64,000 nt of DNA from CAVSPO01 sp963730005 (GTDB lineage: Bacteria; Actinomycetota; Actinomycetes; Propionibacteriales; Propionibacteriaceae): assembly GCA_963730005.1 (NCBI GenBank), contig CAVSPO010000028.1, forward strand, positions 186,001 through 250,000, read 5' to 3'. Numbering within the stretch: the stretch's first letter is position 1; each line of letters starts with the position of its first letter. The position numbers and the translations under genes were made by a program. The notes under the pieces were generated by a model that saw only the letters and a program-made list of their open reading frames with translations, was not told where the DNA came from and searched no databases. This document shows positions 19,967-28,861 of the stretch, in pieces.

Positions 19967-22579
19967 TCAGGGCTCAAAAGTGACGCCGCGCTCGGCCAGC
20001 CGGGCGGCGAAATCGTCCAGGTCGCGGGGACGCGGGATCCCCACCAGGAAGACGTCCCGGTCGTCGACGGCTACCTGCAGTCGTCGCGGCCGTCCGTCCG
20101 CCCAAGCCTGGTAACTCTCGCGGTCGGCTTCGTTGCGGAAGGTCAGCTGCTGATTGGCGGTGGCGACCAGGGGGTCGGTGCCCGGGTTCGCTGCTGCGTA
20201 ACGGCCGGTGACGATGACCGAGCAGCGGTCCAGCAACGCCGCCGCACGCCGGCGGGCCGTCACGAGCGGGTAGCCGGTGAACAGCACCACGTCCGGTTCG
20301 GTGCCGAGCTGGGTGGCGAGCTCGTCGAGCAGGGATGTGCAGGCCGAGGCCTGCTGCAGCGGCTCGCCGCCGGTGAGGCTGAGCCCGTCCAGCTGGTCCC
20401 GGCGGATCTGGTCGGCGAACTTGGCGGCGAGGTCGACGACCGTGTGCTGTTGGCCGCCCGCCGGATCCACCACTTCCGTCTCGTGGGCGGTGCCGGTCGG
20501 GGGCGTCTCGCCGTCGGCGAGAGGGCGGATGCCGAGGTTTGACGTGAACACGATCAGGCATTCGCTGAAGTGGACGGTGCTGCCGCTGCCATCGGTGAGC
20601 CGCCCGTCGCTGAGGATTTGCAGGAACTTGTCCATGATCCGTGGGTGCGCCTTCTCGATCTCGTCGAACAGCACCAGCGAGAACGGACGCTGTCGCACCG
20701 CATTGGTGAGTTCGCCTCCGGCGCCGTGGCCGACGTAGCCGGGCGGCGAGCCGATCAGACGGGCCTCGGTGTGCTCCGAGGAGAACTCGCTCATGTCCAG
20801 TCTGATGTAGGCGCGCTCGTCGCCGAACACCATCCGTGTGATCGCCTTGGCCAGCTCGGTCTTGCCGACACCGGTCGGGCCGGCGAAGAACAGGATGCCG
20901 CGCGGCCCGCCGCCGGCTTCCTGCCGGTAGGCCTGGGTCAGTCCCATGCTCGAGCGGGACAGGATGTCGACCGCGTGGTCGATGGCGCGGTCCTGACCGA
21001 AGACCTGCTGTCGCAGCGTGGCCGCGGCGGATCGGATCCGTCCGCGCACCTCGGATTTGGCCCACGGGTTCTCCAGGACGCCGATCCGATGTGCCCGCAC
21101 AGCGTCGGTGACGCCGTCGGGGCCCAAGCCGCGGTCGTTGCAGAGTTGCACCACCTGGACCATTGCCTTCAGGGTCATGCCTTCAGTGGCGTCGGCGAAC
21201 GGTTTGACCGCTTTCGTCTGCGCTTGTGCCAGGGTCTCTTGATCGCCTTGGGTGATGCCTCGGGTGAGCGCCTGCGCGGCGTCCGTGCGGGCCTGCAGGT
21301 CGGGCATGGGGACGGGAACCTGCCGGATCCCGTCGCTGCCGCCGGTCAGCCAGGTCGGCAGGTCGCCGGGGCGGTCCACCAGCCAGAAGACCGGCTGGAA
21401 CAGGGCGGACGGTCGCGGTCCGTCGGCCACGGGATATGCCTGAACAGCATGGGCGCGAGCCAGCGCGGCCAGCATCAGCGCGTGTTCCTCCGGGGACGGT
21501 GGTTCGCCGGCGGGACGCCACTGTGACACGTAGTCGAGCGCAATCGCGCCGTGCGGCAGGGCGGGCTGGCCGGCCTGGACCGGGGCGCCGAGCCGCTGCA
21601 GCACCGCCGGCAGATCGGCGACGGTCATCCGTGCGGGCAGTTGGGAGGTCTGGACGCCGAGCACCCGTGCTGCAGCCGATCGTGCCGCCGCCCCCTGCTG
21701 CGGGTTGTCGGGCAGGATCCTCAGTCCTGCCGGGGAGTACCACAGCAGGAAGGAGTAGCCGTTGGCCTGGAGGCAGCGCCACAGCGCCTCCTCCAGCGGA
21801 ATCGGTTGTGCCTTCAACAGGTGCAGGTCCCGCAGGTTGCCGTGCAGCACGTACTGGGCGGTGACCGGCAAGCTCGCGTCTATGGTGGCAAGCCAAGCCG
21901 GGAATCCGGTCATCCGCGGGTGGATGTCGTTCACAGCGCCTGCTCCTTCGGTTGGGCAGCGCGTCGTCGTTTGGCGCGCCTCGGCCAATGCGCGCTCGCC
22001 CCGGTGCCTTTCGATCTCCCGGACGATGCTGTGCTGGGTCGCGTCCAGCAGCGCGGCTGATTGGGTGTCGGTCAGCCCGCCGAGCCGCTGCTGGAGGCCG
22101 AGGAGTTGCCGGCTGGGCTCGGGCCCAGCCTCCGGATGGGTGGCTACCAAGGCGGCGAGCGCGGCAAGCCGGCGTTCCGCCGTGGATGTCTCAACCGCCC
22201 TGGCAGGCGTGGCAGCGAGCGTCCGAGTGGTTCCGGGGTCGTCGATCGAGATGGTGATCTGGCTGATGGCGGCGGCGATGGCCTGCCGCTCCGCCTGCTC
22301 GCGGGCTCGGGCGAGCGTCGACTCCGCCCGGCTGATCGACTGTGCGAGCTGTTCTGCGTGTCGCTGCAGGGCGTCGAGGTCTTCGCCCAAGTCGGACGGC
22401 GCGGACGACAGCAGTTGCGCGACCTCGCCCCGGGCGGCCGGCCAGGCGTCCGCGCGGGCGGCGAGCATCTCCAGTTCGGCGCGGCGGGCACGGATGGACG
22501 ACTTCGCCGCTGCGATCGCCCGCCGGCGCTGCTCCTCGGGAGAAACGACCTCGTAATGAACGCCCTTGGGACCACTCAC
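19967..22579 (-). CDS. AAA+ ClpB-like ATPase fused to a cysteine-less NrdG-like radical-SAM fragment
   Basis: This 870-residue protein is mosaic. Residues 1-220 are a charged, largely helical region with the MSGPKG start. Residues 240-500 resemble a degenerate AAA module (YVLHGNLRDL at 243, FQPVFWLVDRPGDLPTWL at 394) without a Walker A. Residues 510-685 are a Clp-type AAA+ core: Walker A GPTGVGKT (567-574), pore-loop region GYVGHGAGGELTNAV, Walker B LVLFDE (635-640), sensor-1 asparagine in TSNLG (679-683). The remainder of a Clp D2 domain (arginine finger, small domain) is absent. From about 703 the sequence matches the interior of NrdG-type radical-SAM activases (LSLTGGEP, VLFTGY, VTGRYAAANPGTDP, then ANQQLTF), but the CxxxCxxC cluster motif is missing. 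The gene looks like an in-frame join of two neighbouring genes. Function unknown; a zinc-ribbon ORF lies upstream. Confidence 0.75.
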   Translation of the reverse strand: MSGPKGVHYEVVSPEEQRRRAIAAAKSSIRARRAELEMLAARADAWPAARGEVAQLLSSAPSDLGEDLDALQRHAEQLAQSISRAESTLARAREQAERQAIAAAISQITISIDDPGTTRTLAATPARAVETSTAERRLAALAALVATHPEAGPEPSRQLLGLQQRLGGLTDTQSAALLDATQHSIVREIERHRGERALAEARQTTTRCPTEGAGAVNDIHPRMTGFPAWLATIDASLPVTAQYVLHGNLRDLHLLKAQPIPLEEALWRCLQANGYSFLLWYSPAGLRILPDNPQQGAAARSAAARVLGVQTSQLPARMTVADLPAVLQRLGAPVQAGQPALPHGAIALDYVSQWRPAGEPPSPEEHALMLAALARAHAVQAYPVADGPRPSALFQPVFWLVDRPGDLPTWLTGGSDGIRQVPVPMPDLQARTDAAQALTRGITQGDQETLAQAQTKAVKPFADATEGMTLKAMVQVVQLCNDRGLGPDGVTDAVRAHRIGVLENPWAKSEVRGRIRSAAATLRQQVFGQDRAIDHAVDILSRSSMGLTQAYRQEAGGGPRGILFFAGPTGVGKTELAKAITRMVFGDERAYIRLDMSEFSSEHTEARLIGSPPGYVGHGAGGELTNAVRQRPFSLVLFDEIEKAHPRIMDKFLQILSDGRLTDGSGSTVHFSECLIVFTSNLGIRPLADGETPPTGTAHETEVVDPAGGQQHTVVDLAAKFADQIRRDQLDGLSLTGGEPLQQASACTSLLDELATQLGTEPDVVLFTGYPLVTARRRAAALLDRCSVIVTGRYAAANPGTDPLVATANQQLTFRNEADRESYQAWADGRPRRLQVAVDDRDVFLVGIPRPRDLDDFAARLAERGVTFEP

Positions 22580-22702
22580 GGAACGACCCCCTCGTCGGCT
22601 GTGATTGGTCAGCGGTGTCCGATACCGGCAACCGGCTCGATGCTACGGCAGAATCGTTCGCGCGCCGGGCTCATCCTGCACGTCAGAATGCGGCGGCCAG
22701 GC

Positions 22703-22849
22703 TCACTGCCTCCAACCGCAATGCGGGCATTTGTAATTCTGGGCGCCGTAGGAAATGTCGAACGTGCCGCCGCACTTGGAATTCGAACACTGACGGCGGA
22801 TGTTGGTGTTGCCCGACGGAGACGAGCTGGCGGTGTAGGTGAACGGCAT
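22703..22849 (-). CDS. Zinc-ribbon mini-protein
   Basis: This 48-residue ORF starts at ATG 22849, preceded by AAAGGA with six-base spacing. Two cysteine pairs, CSNSKC and CPHC, frame a short beta-rich segment (GGTFDISYGAQNYK), which is a classic zinc ribbon. The N-terminal 15 residues are Ser/Thr-rich. It lies 123 bases upstream of, and co-directional with, the AAA+/radical-SAM fusion, so the two are likely one unit. The intervening sequence has no gene. The role is unknown; it may be an adaptor or a redox/zinc module for the AAA+ protein. Confidence 0.7.
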   Translation of the reverse strand: MPFTYTASSSPSGNTNIRRQCSNSKCGGTFDISYGAQNYKCPHCGWRQ

Positions 22850-22924
22850 GTGGTGTCCTTTCGGAATTGGCCCAACCTGTCTCAACCGCTGAGGTCAGGC
22901 GGTTTGGTGGGCCGGCGAGATTCC

Positions 22925-22987
22925 AACTTGGGCCTATACGGTCGGGATGGGCCCTATGAGCGGTTCCCGACCGAATGGACCCGAGTT
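22925..22987. repeat. Long-hairpin intergenic repeat, copy 1
   Basis: A 63-bp inverted repeat with arms of about 24 bp matches at roughly 19 of 24 positions around a 15-base loop. The outer ends are AACTTGGG and ACCCGAGTT, the inner ends CGGTCGGGAT and TTCCCGACCG. A better-preserved copy lies at 25026-25088. Both copies sit downstream of leftward genes and together they bracket the GH3 gene. Confidence 0.75.
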
Positions 22988-23106
22988 AGCGGGGTGCACC
23001 TCTCCGGAGGGTGCTCGGCGCGGCTTTCAGCCCTCGCGTGTTCAGAAGCCGGCGATCCGGGCAGGGCCAAGGCCCCGCCCGGATCCGTGGCGTCAGCGGA
23101 GAGCCG

Positions 23107-24804
23107 TCAGCGCCGGGTCTCCCACTTGTTGCACCACACGAGGTCGTTGGCCGTGCCCTTGAACTCGGAGTTGCCCATGATCTTCTGGATCGTCTGACGG
23201 ACGACCTCGCGCGTGTTCTTGTACGCGTTGATGTAGGTCTTGACCATCGGGACGTCGGTCAGGTGCGTGGTGTAGTTCAGCGACACGAAGACGACCGGCT
23301 TCTCCCACACCTGCCACGGGATGTCGGCCGACATCGGGTTCGCCCAGCGGATGCGGTAGTTGTTCTCCGAGGCGTAGCCACGGAAGTCGGCGAAGGTGAA
23401 CGTGGCGTCGAAATCGCGGTTGTAGTCGGACACCTTGCCGCCGATGCGCATGTCGCCATGTCCGACGGTGACCTTGAAGCCGACAGCCTCGAGCTCCTCC
23501 TTGATCATGTCGAGGGCCCCGCCGCCGGTGTAGATGGCGCCGGCTTCCTCGGCGCTGAGGTAGCGCAGCTCGATGCTCGGGTGCGTCTCGGGCCGGATCG
23601 GCAGCTCGTTCTTGGTGTTCTTGACGAGCGTGATCGACTTGTCGGCGGCGTCCGCGGCCAAGTCGAGGTGCTGCTGGCACCCGACCACGGCCAGGCCCTC
23701 CTCGGTCGGGGTGTGTTCGCCCTTGTGCAGGCCGATGGCAGCCTTGAGACCCAGGATCCGGCGCAGCGCATCGGTGAGGCGCTCGGGGGTGATGACGCCG
23801 TCGCGGTAGCCCTGCAGCATCGACTCGAAGTCCTCGTCCTCATCGCGGAAGAACAGGAACATGTCGCAGCCGGCGGCGATGGCGAGCGGCACGGCGTCCT
23901 TGCGCTTCATGGCGGCAGCCATGCCGAGCATGTGCGAGGCGTCCGTGAGCACCAGGCCGTTGAAGTCGAACTGGGTTTTCAACAGCCCGTTGATCAGCTC
24001 GGGGGCCAGGGTGGCGGGCATGATGTCGTCGTAGCCCAGCTCCGGGTTGAGTTTCTTGCTGTATTCGGGCAGCGCGATGTGGCCGGCCATGATCGAGTGC
24101 AGGCCGTCGGCGATCAGTCCGCGGTAGACCTTGCCGAACGAGTTCTCCCACTCCTCGACCGAAAGCTCGTTGACGCCGAGCACCAGGTGCTGGTCGCGTT
24201 CCTCGGTGCCGTCGCCCGGCCAGTGCTTCACGCAGGTGGCCAGCTTGGACTCGCGGACGCCGCGCAGGTAGGCGCTCGTCCACTTCAGCACCTCGTCGGG
24301 GTCGTTGCCGTAGGCGCGGGTGTTCACGATCGTGTTGCGCCAGTTGAACAGGACGTCGACGCAGGGGTCGAAGTTCCAGTTGACGCCGATGGCCTTGCAG
24401 GTCTCGCCGGACACCAGACCGGCGTTGTAGGCGACGGTCTCGTCCTTCGAGGCGTCGACGGCGGCACCCGTGGCGATGTAGACGCCGTCGGCGCATGCGC
24501 CGTCACCACCGTTGTCGCAGTTGGCGGCGACGAGCATCGGGATCTTCGCCACCTGACGAAGGCCAGTGATGAAGTCGAAGACCTCACGGCTGTAGGAGCC
24601 GGAGTCCTTGTACCGCTGGCCGCCGTAGTGGTACCTGGAGATCTGCTCCTGCGCTTCGTCGACGTCGAGACCGCGGTTGTGGCTGATGAACAGCTGGCCG
24701 ATCTTTTCCTCGTCGGACATGCCTGCGATGGTCTGTTCCACCCACGCGACGTCCTCGTCGGACAGGTAGTACGGCATCGCCTTGAGATCAACGAACTCGC
24801 CCAT
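23107..24804 (-). CDS. Glycoside hydrolase family 3 protein (beta-N-acetylhexosaminidase-like)
   Basis: The 565-residue protein has the GH3 TIM-barrel signatures: IPMLVAANCDNGG near residue 90, CVKHWPGDGTEERDQHL near 190 (the conserved KH...PGDG and the DQH motif of hexosaminidase-type enzymes) and LVLTDASHMLGMAAA near 285, containing the nucleophile aspartate. The second half (about 400-565) is a GH3 C-terminal-type alpha/beta domain. No signal peptide is visible, so it is probably cytoplasmic, as NagZ-type enzymes are in some bacteria. ATG 24804 has GAGGAGG six bases upstream. Substrate specificity is inferred only. It is bracketed by two hairpin repeats. Confidence 0.82.
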   Translation of the reverse strand: MGEFVDLKAMPYYLSDEDVAWVEQTIAGMSDEEKIGQLFISHNRGLDVDEAQEQISRYHYGGQRYKDSGSYSREVFDFITGLRQVAKIPMLVAANCDNGGDGACADGVYIATGAAVDASKDETVAYNAGLVSGETCKAIGVNWNFDPCVDVLFNWRNTIVNTRAYGNDPDEVLKWTSAYLRGVRESKLATCVKHWPGDGTEERDQHLVLGVNELSVEEWENSFGKVYRGLIADGLHSIMAGHIALPEYSKKLNPELGYDDIMPATLAPELINGLLKTQFDFNGLVLTDASHMLGMAAAMKRKDAVPLAIAAGCDMFLFFRDEDEDFESMLQGYRDGVITPERLTDALRRILGLKAAIGLHKGEHTPTEEGLAVVGCQQHLDLAADAADKSITLVKNTKNELPIRPETHPSIELRYLSAEEAGAIYTGGGALDMIKEELEAVGFKVTVGHGDMRIGGKVSDYNRDFDATFTFADFRGYASENNYRIRWANPMSADIPWQVWEKPVVFVSLNYTTHLTDVPMVKTYINAYKNTREVVRQTIQKIMGNSEFKGTANDLVWCNKWETRR

Positions 24805-25025
24805 GGCTCCTCCTCGAATGATTGGGATGCGCCGGTGGGCATCCTGGCCAAAAATGCTTATCAGCGACGTTAACAGCCCTCAGTTCGCCCCGCCCCCGAT
24901 CGGGACCAGCCGGGGTGCCCCAGCCCACGAGCCTCACCTGTCGGCGGACGATTTCCTACTCTGAGGCAGTATGCATATTGAGTTAGAGACTCTTAGAAAG
25001 CCCGATCGTGGTTGGGCGAAAACGC

Positions 25026-25088
25026 AACTCGTGCCTATTCGGTCGGGAAGGCCCCCAGGGGCGGTTCCCGACCGAATAGACCCGAGTT
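25026..25088. repeat. Long-hairpin intergenic repeat, copy 2
   Basis: A 63-bp inverted repeat pairs 24-bp arms at 22 of 24 positions around a 15-base loop. The outer ends are AACTCG and CGAGTT, the inner ends TTCGGTCGGGAA and TTCCCGACCGAA. It is about 90 bases beyond the stop of the zinc ADH gene, within a 370-base gap (24805-25174) that otherwise holds only the GH3 promoter region. There is no T-run, so it is not a classical terminator. Confidence 0.8.
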
Positions 25089-25174
25089 AGTGGCGCGCCT
25101 CAACCCTGCAGGGGGCGGCGGGGCGGCCACGACTCGCGTGCCCCGCCCCGCCGCTCCGTGCCACGGGCTGACCG

Positions 25175-26227
25175 TCACTCAGCGGTGATGACCACCTTGA
25201 GTGCCTTGGTGGTCGCTGCGGCGCCGAAAACGTCGTACGCCTCCATCATCTGGTCGAGGGTGAAGTGGTGGGTGGCGAGCTTGCCGGCTGGGAGCTTGCC
25301 TTCAGCGATCATCTTGAGGAGCATCTCGCCGGTCACGGCGTTGACGAGGCCCATCGAGATGCGGATGTTGTCGATCCACTTCTCGTTGATCTTCAGCTCC
25401 ACGGGCTTGCCGTGCACCCCGGCGTTCGCCACCTGCCCGCCGGGCCGGACGATCGCCATGCACGCATCGAACGTGGCTGGAATGCCCACCGCCTCCACGG
25501 CAACGTCGACCCCGAGGCCGTCGGTGAGCGCCTTGACCTGGTCCATCCAGCCGGCGTCGCCCGAGTTGACCGAGTGGGTGGCGCCGAAGTCGCGTTTGGC
25601 GAGCTCGAGGCGGTTGTCGTCGAGGTCGACGGCGATCACCCGGGAGGCGCCGTGCAGGCCCGCGGTCATGATGGCTGCGAGGCCCACTGGGCCGGCGCCC
25701 ACGACGGCGACGACGTCGCCCGGCTTGACACCGCCGTCACGAATGCCGATCTCGTAACCGGTGGGAATGATGTCCGAGACGAAGATGCCCTCCTCGTCCG
25801 AGACGCCCTCAGGGATCCTGTACAGCGAGGTGTCGGCGAAGGGGACGCGGACGAACTCGGCCTGGGTGCCGTCGATGAGGTGGCCGAAGATCCAGCCGAT
25901 GCCGCCAACGGTCTGGCAGTGGCTGGGCAGCCCCTTGCGACAGTAGATGCACTTGCCGCAGTTGGTGATGCAGGAGATGATGGCGCGGTCTCCGACCTTC
26001 CAGTCCTTGACCGATTCACCGACCTCGACCACCGTGCCCACGCCCTCGTGCCCGAGGATCCGGCCGTCGGTGACGGCAGGGACGTCGCCCTTCATGATGT
26101 GCAGATCGGTGCCGCAGATGGTTGTGGTCTCGATCTTGATGATCACGTCCGTCGGGTCCTGGATGACGGGATTCGGGACCTCTTCCCAGGCCTTCTGGCC
26201 GGGACCGTGGTAGACGAGTGCCTTCAT
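25175..26227 (-). CDS. Zinc-dependent alcohol dehydrogenase (MDR family)
   Basis: This 350-residue enzyme has both zinc sites. Catalytic-zinc ligands are in TICGTDLHIM and GHEGVGTVVEVG, and the structural-zinc cysteines in CITNCGKCIYCRKGLPSHC. The NAD(P) Rossmann motif is VVGAGPVGLAAI near residue 175. Sequence type and length fit the threonine/sorbitol/alcohol dehydrogenase branch that includes bacterial secondary-alcohol and formaldehyde-type enzymes; the substrate cannot be read from sequence. ATG 26227 has AAGGAG upstream. It stands alone, with a hairpin repeat after its stop. Confidence 0.88.
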   Translation of the reverse strand: MKALVYHGPGQKAWEEVPNPVIQDPTDVIIKIETTTICGTDLHIMKGDVPAVTDGRILGHEGVGTVVEVGESVKDWKVGDRAIISCITNCGKCIYCRKGLPSHCQTVGGIGWIFGHLIDGTQAEFVRVPFADTSLYRIPEGVSDEEGIFVSDIIPTGYEIGIRDGGVKPGDVVAVVGAGPVGLAAIMTAGLHGASRVIAVDLDDNRLELAKRDFGATHSVNSGDAGWMDQVKALTDGLGVDVAVEAVGIPATFDACMAIVRPGGQVANAGVHGKPVELKINEKWIDNIRISMGLVNAVTGEMLLKMIAEGKLPAGKLATHHFTLDQMMEAYDVFGAAATTKALKVVITAE

Positions 26228-26385
26228 TTGGTGGCTCCTTTGCGTCGACAGCCGTTGGGTTTCGCTGGCAGTTCCAGCCTATCGGCGAGCGACCCGCGCC
26301 GGAAGGGGCGAGAGGGTCCGCCAGCACGGGGGCACGTTCGCCAGTAGGGAAGCGAGTTTGGGGATTCGACGGCACCAGTCCGAAA

Positions 26386-27057
26386 TCAGTCCGGCTCCTG
26401 GTCCACGAACCTGATGCGGACGTGCGTCGCGTCGCAGAACGGCTGGTTCCTGGACCTGCCGCACCGGCACAGGGTCATCCTGTTCCGCCTCTCATAGACG
26501 TGCCCATCGGCGGACTCGAGCTCGATGCCGCCCTGGACGAGCACGCCCGAGCTGACTCCTTTCTCCGGGTCCTGGAGTATCGCGACGGACGGCTCCAGCT
26601 CCGGCTCGACCAGGTCGCCGTTTTTGAGCAGGGCCGTCAGCCGGCCCGTGGGACACTCGCCGGCAGCCTTGATGGCTGCGTCGCGCACCTCGGGGTCGCC
26701 GGATTCGTCGACCATCTCCCAGACGTCTCCGCGGTCGGTGTGGCAGAAGCGTGCGAAGGCGCAGCGGCCGTCGTCCAGCAGGTCCACCCCGGGGCCTTCC
26801 AGCACATCAGCCCGATCCTCATACAGCGCCCGCGATGCCCGTTCGGTGCCGTCGAAGGCGAAGTCCTCATGCGCGTCGTCGCAGAACGGCTGCTCTTTCG
26901 ATTTGCCGCAGCGGCACAACTCGTAGTCCACGAATTGCGGAAGCTCGCGTCCGGCGCGGTATTCGTAACCGTTGCCGACCCTGACGATGATCTTTTCCAG
27001 CAAGGGGACGTTTCCGGTCACGTGGTAGGGCCCGTTCCTGATCACGCGGATTCTCAT
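26386..27057 (-). CDS. CDGSH-type iron-sulfur protein with two CDGSH motifs
   Basis: The 223-residue protein carries two CDGSH-type [2Fe-2S] motifs, LCRCGKSKEQPFCDDAH near residue 47 and LCRCGRSRNQPFCDATH near 195, each with the C-X-C-X(n)-C-X3-H ligand set. Between them is a divergent (4Fe-4S)-like domain with CAFARFCHTD and GECPTGRLTAL, matching the family fusion of a monocluster ferredoxin-like domain with CDGSH domains. It probably acts in cytosolic electron transfer or redox sensing. Its ATG overlaps the end of the upstream HAD-HerA-like gene by four bases, so translation is coupled. Confidence 0.88.
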   Translation of the reverse strand: MRIRVIRNGPYHVTGNVPLLEKIIVRVGNGYEYRAGRELPQFVDYELCRCGKSKEQPFCDDAHEDFAFDGTERASRALYEDRADVLEGPGVDLLDDGRCAFARFCHTDRGDVWEMVDESGDPEVRDAAIKAAGECPTGRLTALLKNGDLVEPELEPSVAILQDPEKGVSSGVLVQGGIELESADGHVYERRNRMTLCRCGRSRNQPFCDATHVRIRFVDQEPD

Positions 27058-28718
27058 TCGGTCACTCCTGCCGGAGCGTCGGACAGGCCGAACAGCGATG
27101 CAAACGGGGCGATCACCCGCTCACGGGCCTGCTCGGCGTTCAGGTGTTTCTTCTGGAAGTTCACCTCCACGTCCAGGACGATTTCGCCCAGGTCCTGGCT
27201 CTTCATCCCCCGCAACCAGCGTGAGAAATCACCGGCCCGCAGATGCTTCTCGAGCACCGGAACCGGCGCATCGGCCAGGGTGGCGGCGAACTCGTCCACG
27301 TTGCGGGCTGTGTGGTAGGTCCTGCCGTCGGGCCAGTTGAACCAGAACCAGTGGTTCTCGGGCAGGTTGGCCCCGAAGTACTTGTGCCAGTGCCGAACGT
27401 GCCGGGTGCGCCGGTCGTCGGGCAGGAACGGCACACAATCATGGTCGGCATCGCTGATCAGCACCTGACGGCGCTTGCCGGCATCGCGCGCAACGGCGGT
27501 CAGGACCACGTCGAAGCGGGAGTCGTCGAGCTTCGAGAGCCCTGCCGGCTGGTAGGTCACCAGGGCGAATCCGGTGTCCCTGAGCCTGATGCCCTTCATG
27601 GGGCCGCGTCGTCCGAGCGGGACGTGCGCCTCGTCCAGCACCACCCAGTGCGGCATGCCACACGCCTCGCGCAGGCGCGTGATCATGCCGCCGAGCTGTG
27701 CGAGGTACGCCCGTGTCTCGTCTGCGTCCATGGTCGACAGGTCGAGCACCACGGACAGCCCACCCCAGCGCAACAGCGTGCCCAGCACCTTCTCGGAGGG
27801 CAGTTCGCCAGCACCCAGCACCACCACACCAGGCAGTTCGCCCAGACCCACGTAGTCGCCCTCGGGGTCGATGATGAGCACCCGGTAGGCAAGCCGGTTC
27901 CAGCCTTCGACCAGCAGCCCGGCCAGTGTGGACTTGCCGGCGTTGGATGCCCCGCGGATCAGCACGTTGGCCATCGCCGCGGGTACCAAGACGTGGCTGC
28001 CGTCGGCGAACTGGCCGATCTGCATCGACTTGGGGGCAGGATCCAGCGGTCCCCACTTGCCCACAGCACGTCCACACACCAACTCGGCGACTCCCTCGCC
28101 ACCGGGACGGTCCAGGACCACGTCCGCACAGGACTTGACGTAGTCGACGGCATTGCCCACTGCCACACCCGTCCCTACCGCGTTGAACATGTCGACGTCG
28201 TTCTCGGCGTCCCCGACCGCGATGACGTTGTGGGGCGAAAGACCCAGCTGGTACAGCGCCGCGTTCAGCCCGGACGCCTTGCTCACGCCTGCCGGCAGCA
28301 CCATGACGCGTCCGCGATTGGGCACCACCTGAAGGTCCAGTTTGAGTTGGGCGATGGTGTCCGTGACGTCGCGCACCCGCGAGATGTCGCAGGACAGGAT
28401 GCAGTCGCCGAGTTCGTAGTCGACGCCGAGCTTGGTCAGGCGGGCGCTGAACTCAACCGGCAGAACCGGCGCGAGGCGCAGGATCGAGCCGCGGACGGCC
28501 AGCAACGCGCCGTTCTCGGACACCACCGCGTCGAACAGCTCCTCGCTCTGCGGGAAGATCCGGTGCATCTCGGGCGCCCGACGCCCGGTGACCAGCAGCA
28601 ACATCAAGCCACCGGCCCGGGCGTCCGCCAACGCCTTCCGTGCATCGTCGGTGACGCGGCCGTGCAGTGCCAAGGTCCCGTCGTAGTCGAACGCGACTGC
28701 TTGTGTCCAGCCCTTCAT
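27054..28718 (-). CDS. HAD-family phosphatase fused to a HerA/DUF87-like ATPase
   Basis: In this 554-residue two-domain protein, residues 1-215 form a Cof-type HAD phosphatase: FDYDGTLALHG, the LVTGRRAPE motif, a lysine within SKASGLNAAL, and VIAVGDAENDVDMF. From about 235 follows a HerA/FtsK-like P-loop: LIRGASNAGKSTLAGLLVE (Walker A), ADVLIIDPEG-like VLIIDPEGDYVG, and Walker B VVLDEAHVPLG near 355. The C-terminal 100 residues are unassigned. ATG 28718 has GGGAGG five bases upstream. It is coupled to the CDGSH gene. Fusion of a phosphatase with a DNA-translocase-like ATPase is unusual; the substrate is unknown. Confidence 0.85.
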   Translation of the reverse strand: MKGWTQAVAFDYDGTLALHGRVTDDARKALADARAGGLMLLLVTGRRAPEMHRIFPQSEELFDAVVSENGALLAVRGSILRLAPVLPVEFSARLTKLGVDYELGDCILSCDISRVRDVTDTIAQLKLDLQVVPNRGRVMVLPAGVSKASGLNAALYQLGLSPHNVIAVGDAENDVDMFNAVGTGVAVGNAVDYVKSCADVVLDRPGGEGVAELVCGRAVGKWGPLDPAPKSMQIGQFADGSHVLVPAAMANVLIRGASNAGKSTLAGLLVEGWNRLAYRVLIIDPEGDYVGLGELPGVVVLGAGELPSEKVLGTLLRWGGLSVVLDLSTMDADETRAYLAQLGGMITRLREACGMPHWVVLDEAHVPLGRRGPMKGIRLRDTGFALVTYQPAGLSKLDDSRFDVVLTAVARDAGKRRQVLISDADHDCVPFLPDDRRTRHVRHWHKYFGANLPENHWFWFNWPDGRTYHTARNVDEFAATLADAPVPVLEKHLRAGDFSRWLRGMKSQDLGEIVLDVEVNFQKKHLNAEQARERVIAPFASLFGLSDAPAGVTE

Positions 28719-28861
28719 GGTTGCCTCCCGAACTGTCGGTCAAGCGATCCGGAGCCTTCCTGAACGTACAACCCCGCACTTCGTCACAACATTCCCCCCC
28801 GGCGCGTTTCTCCGTGGCAGCGAGATGGTCGGGCTCCCTTCTTTGGTGGGTGTGGGGTGGG

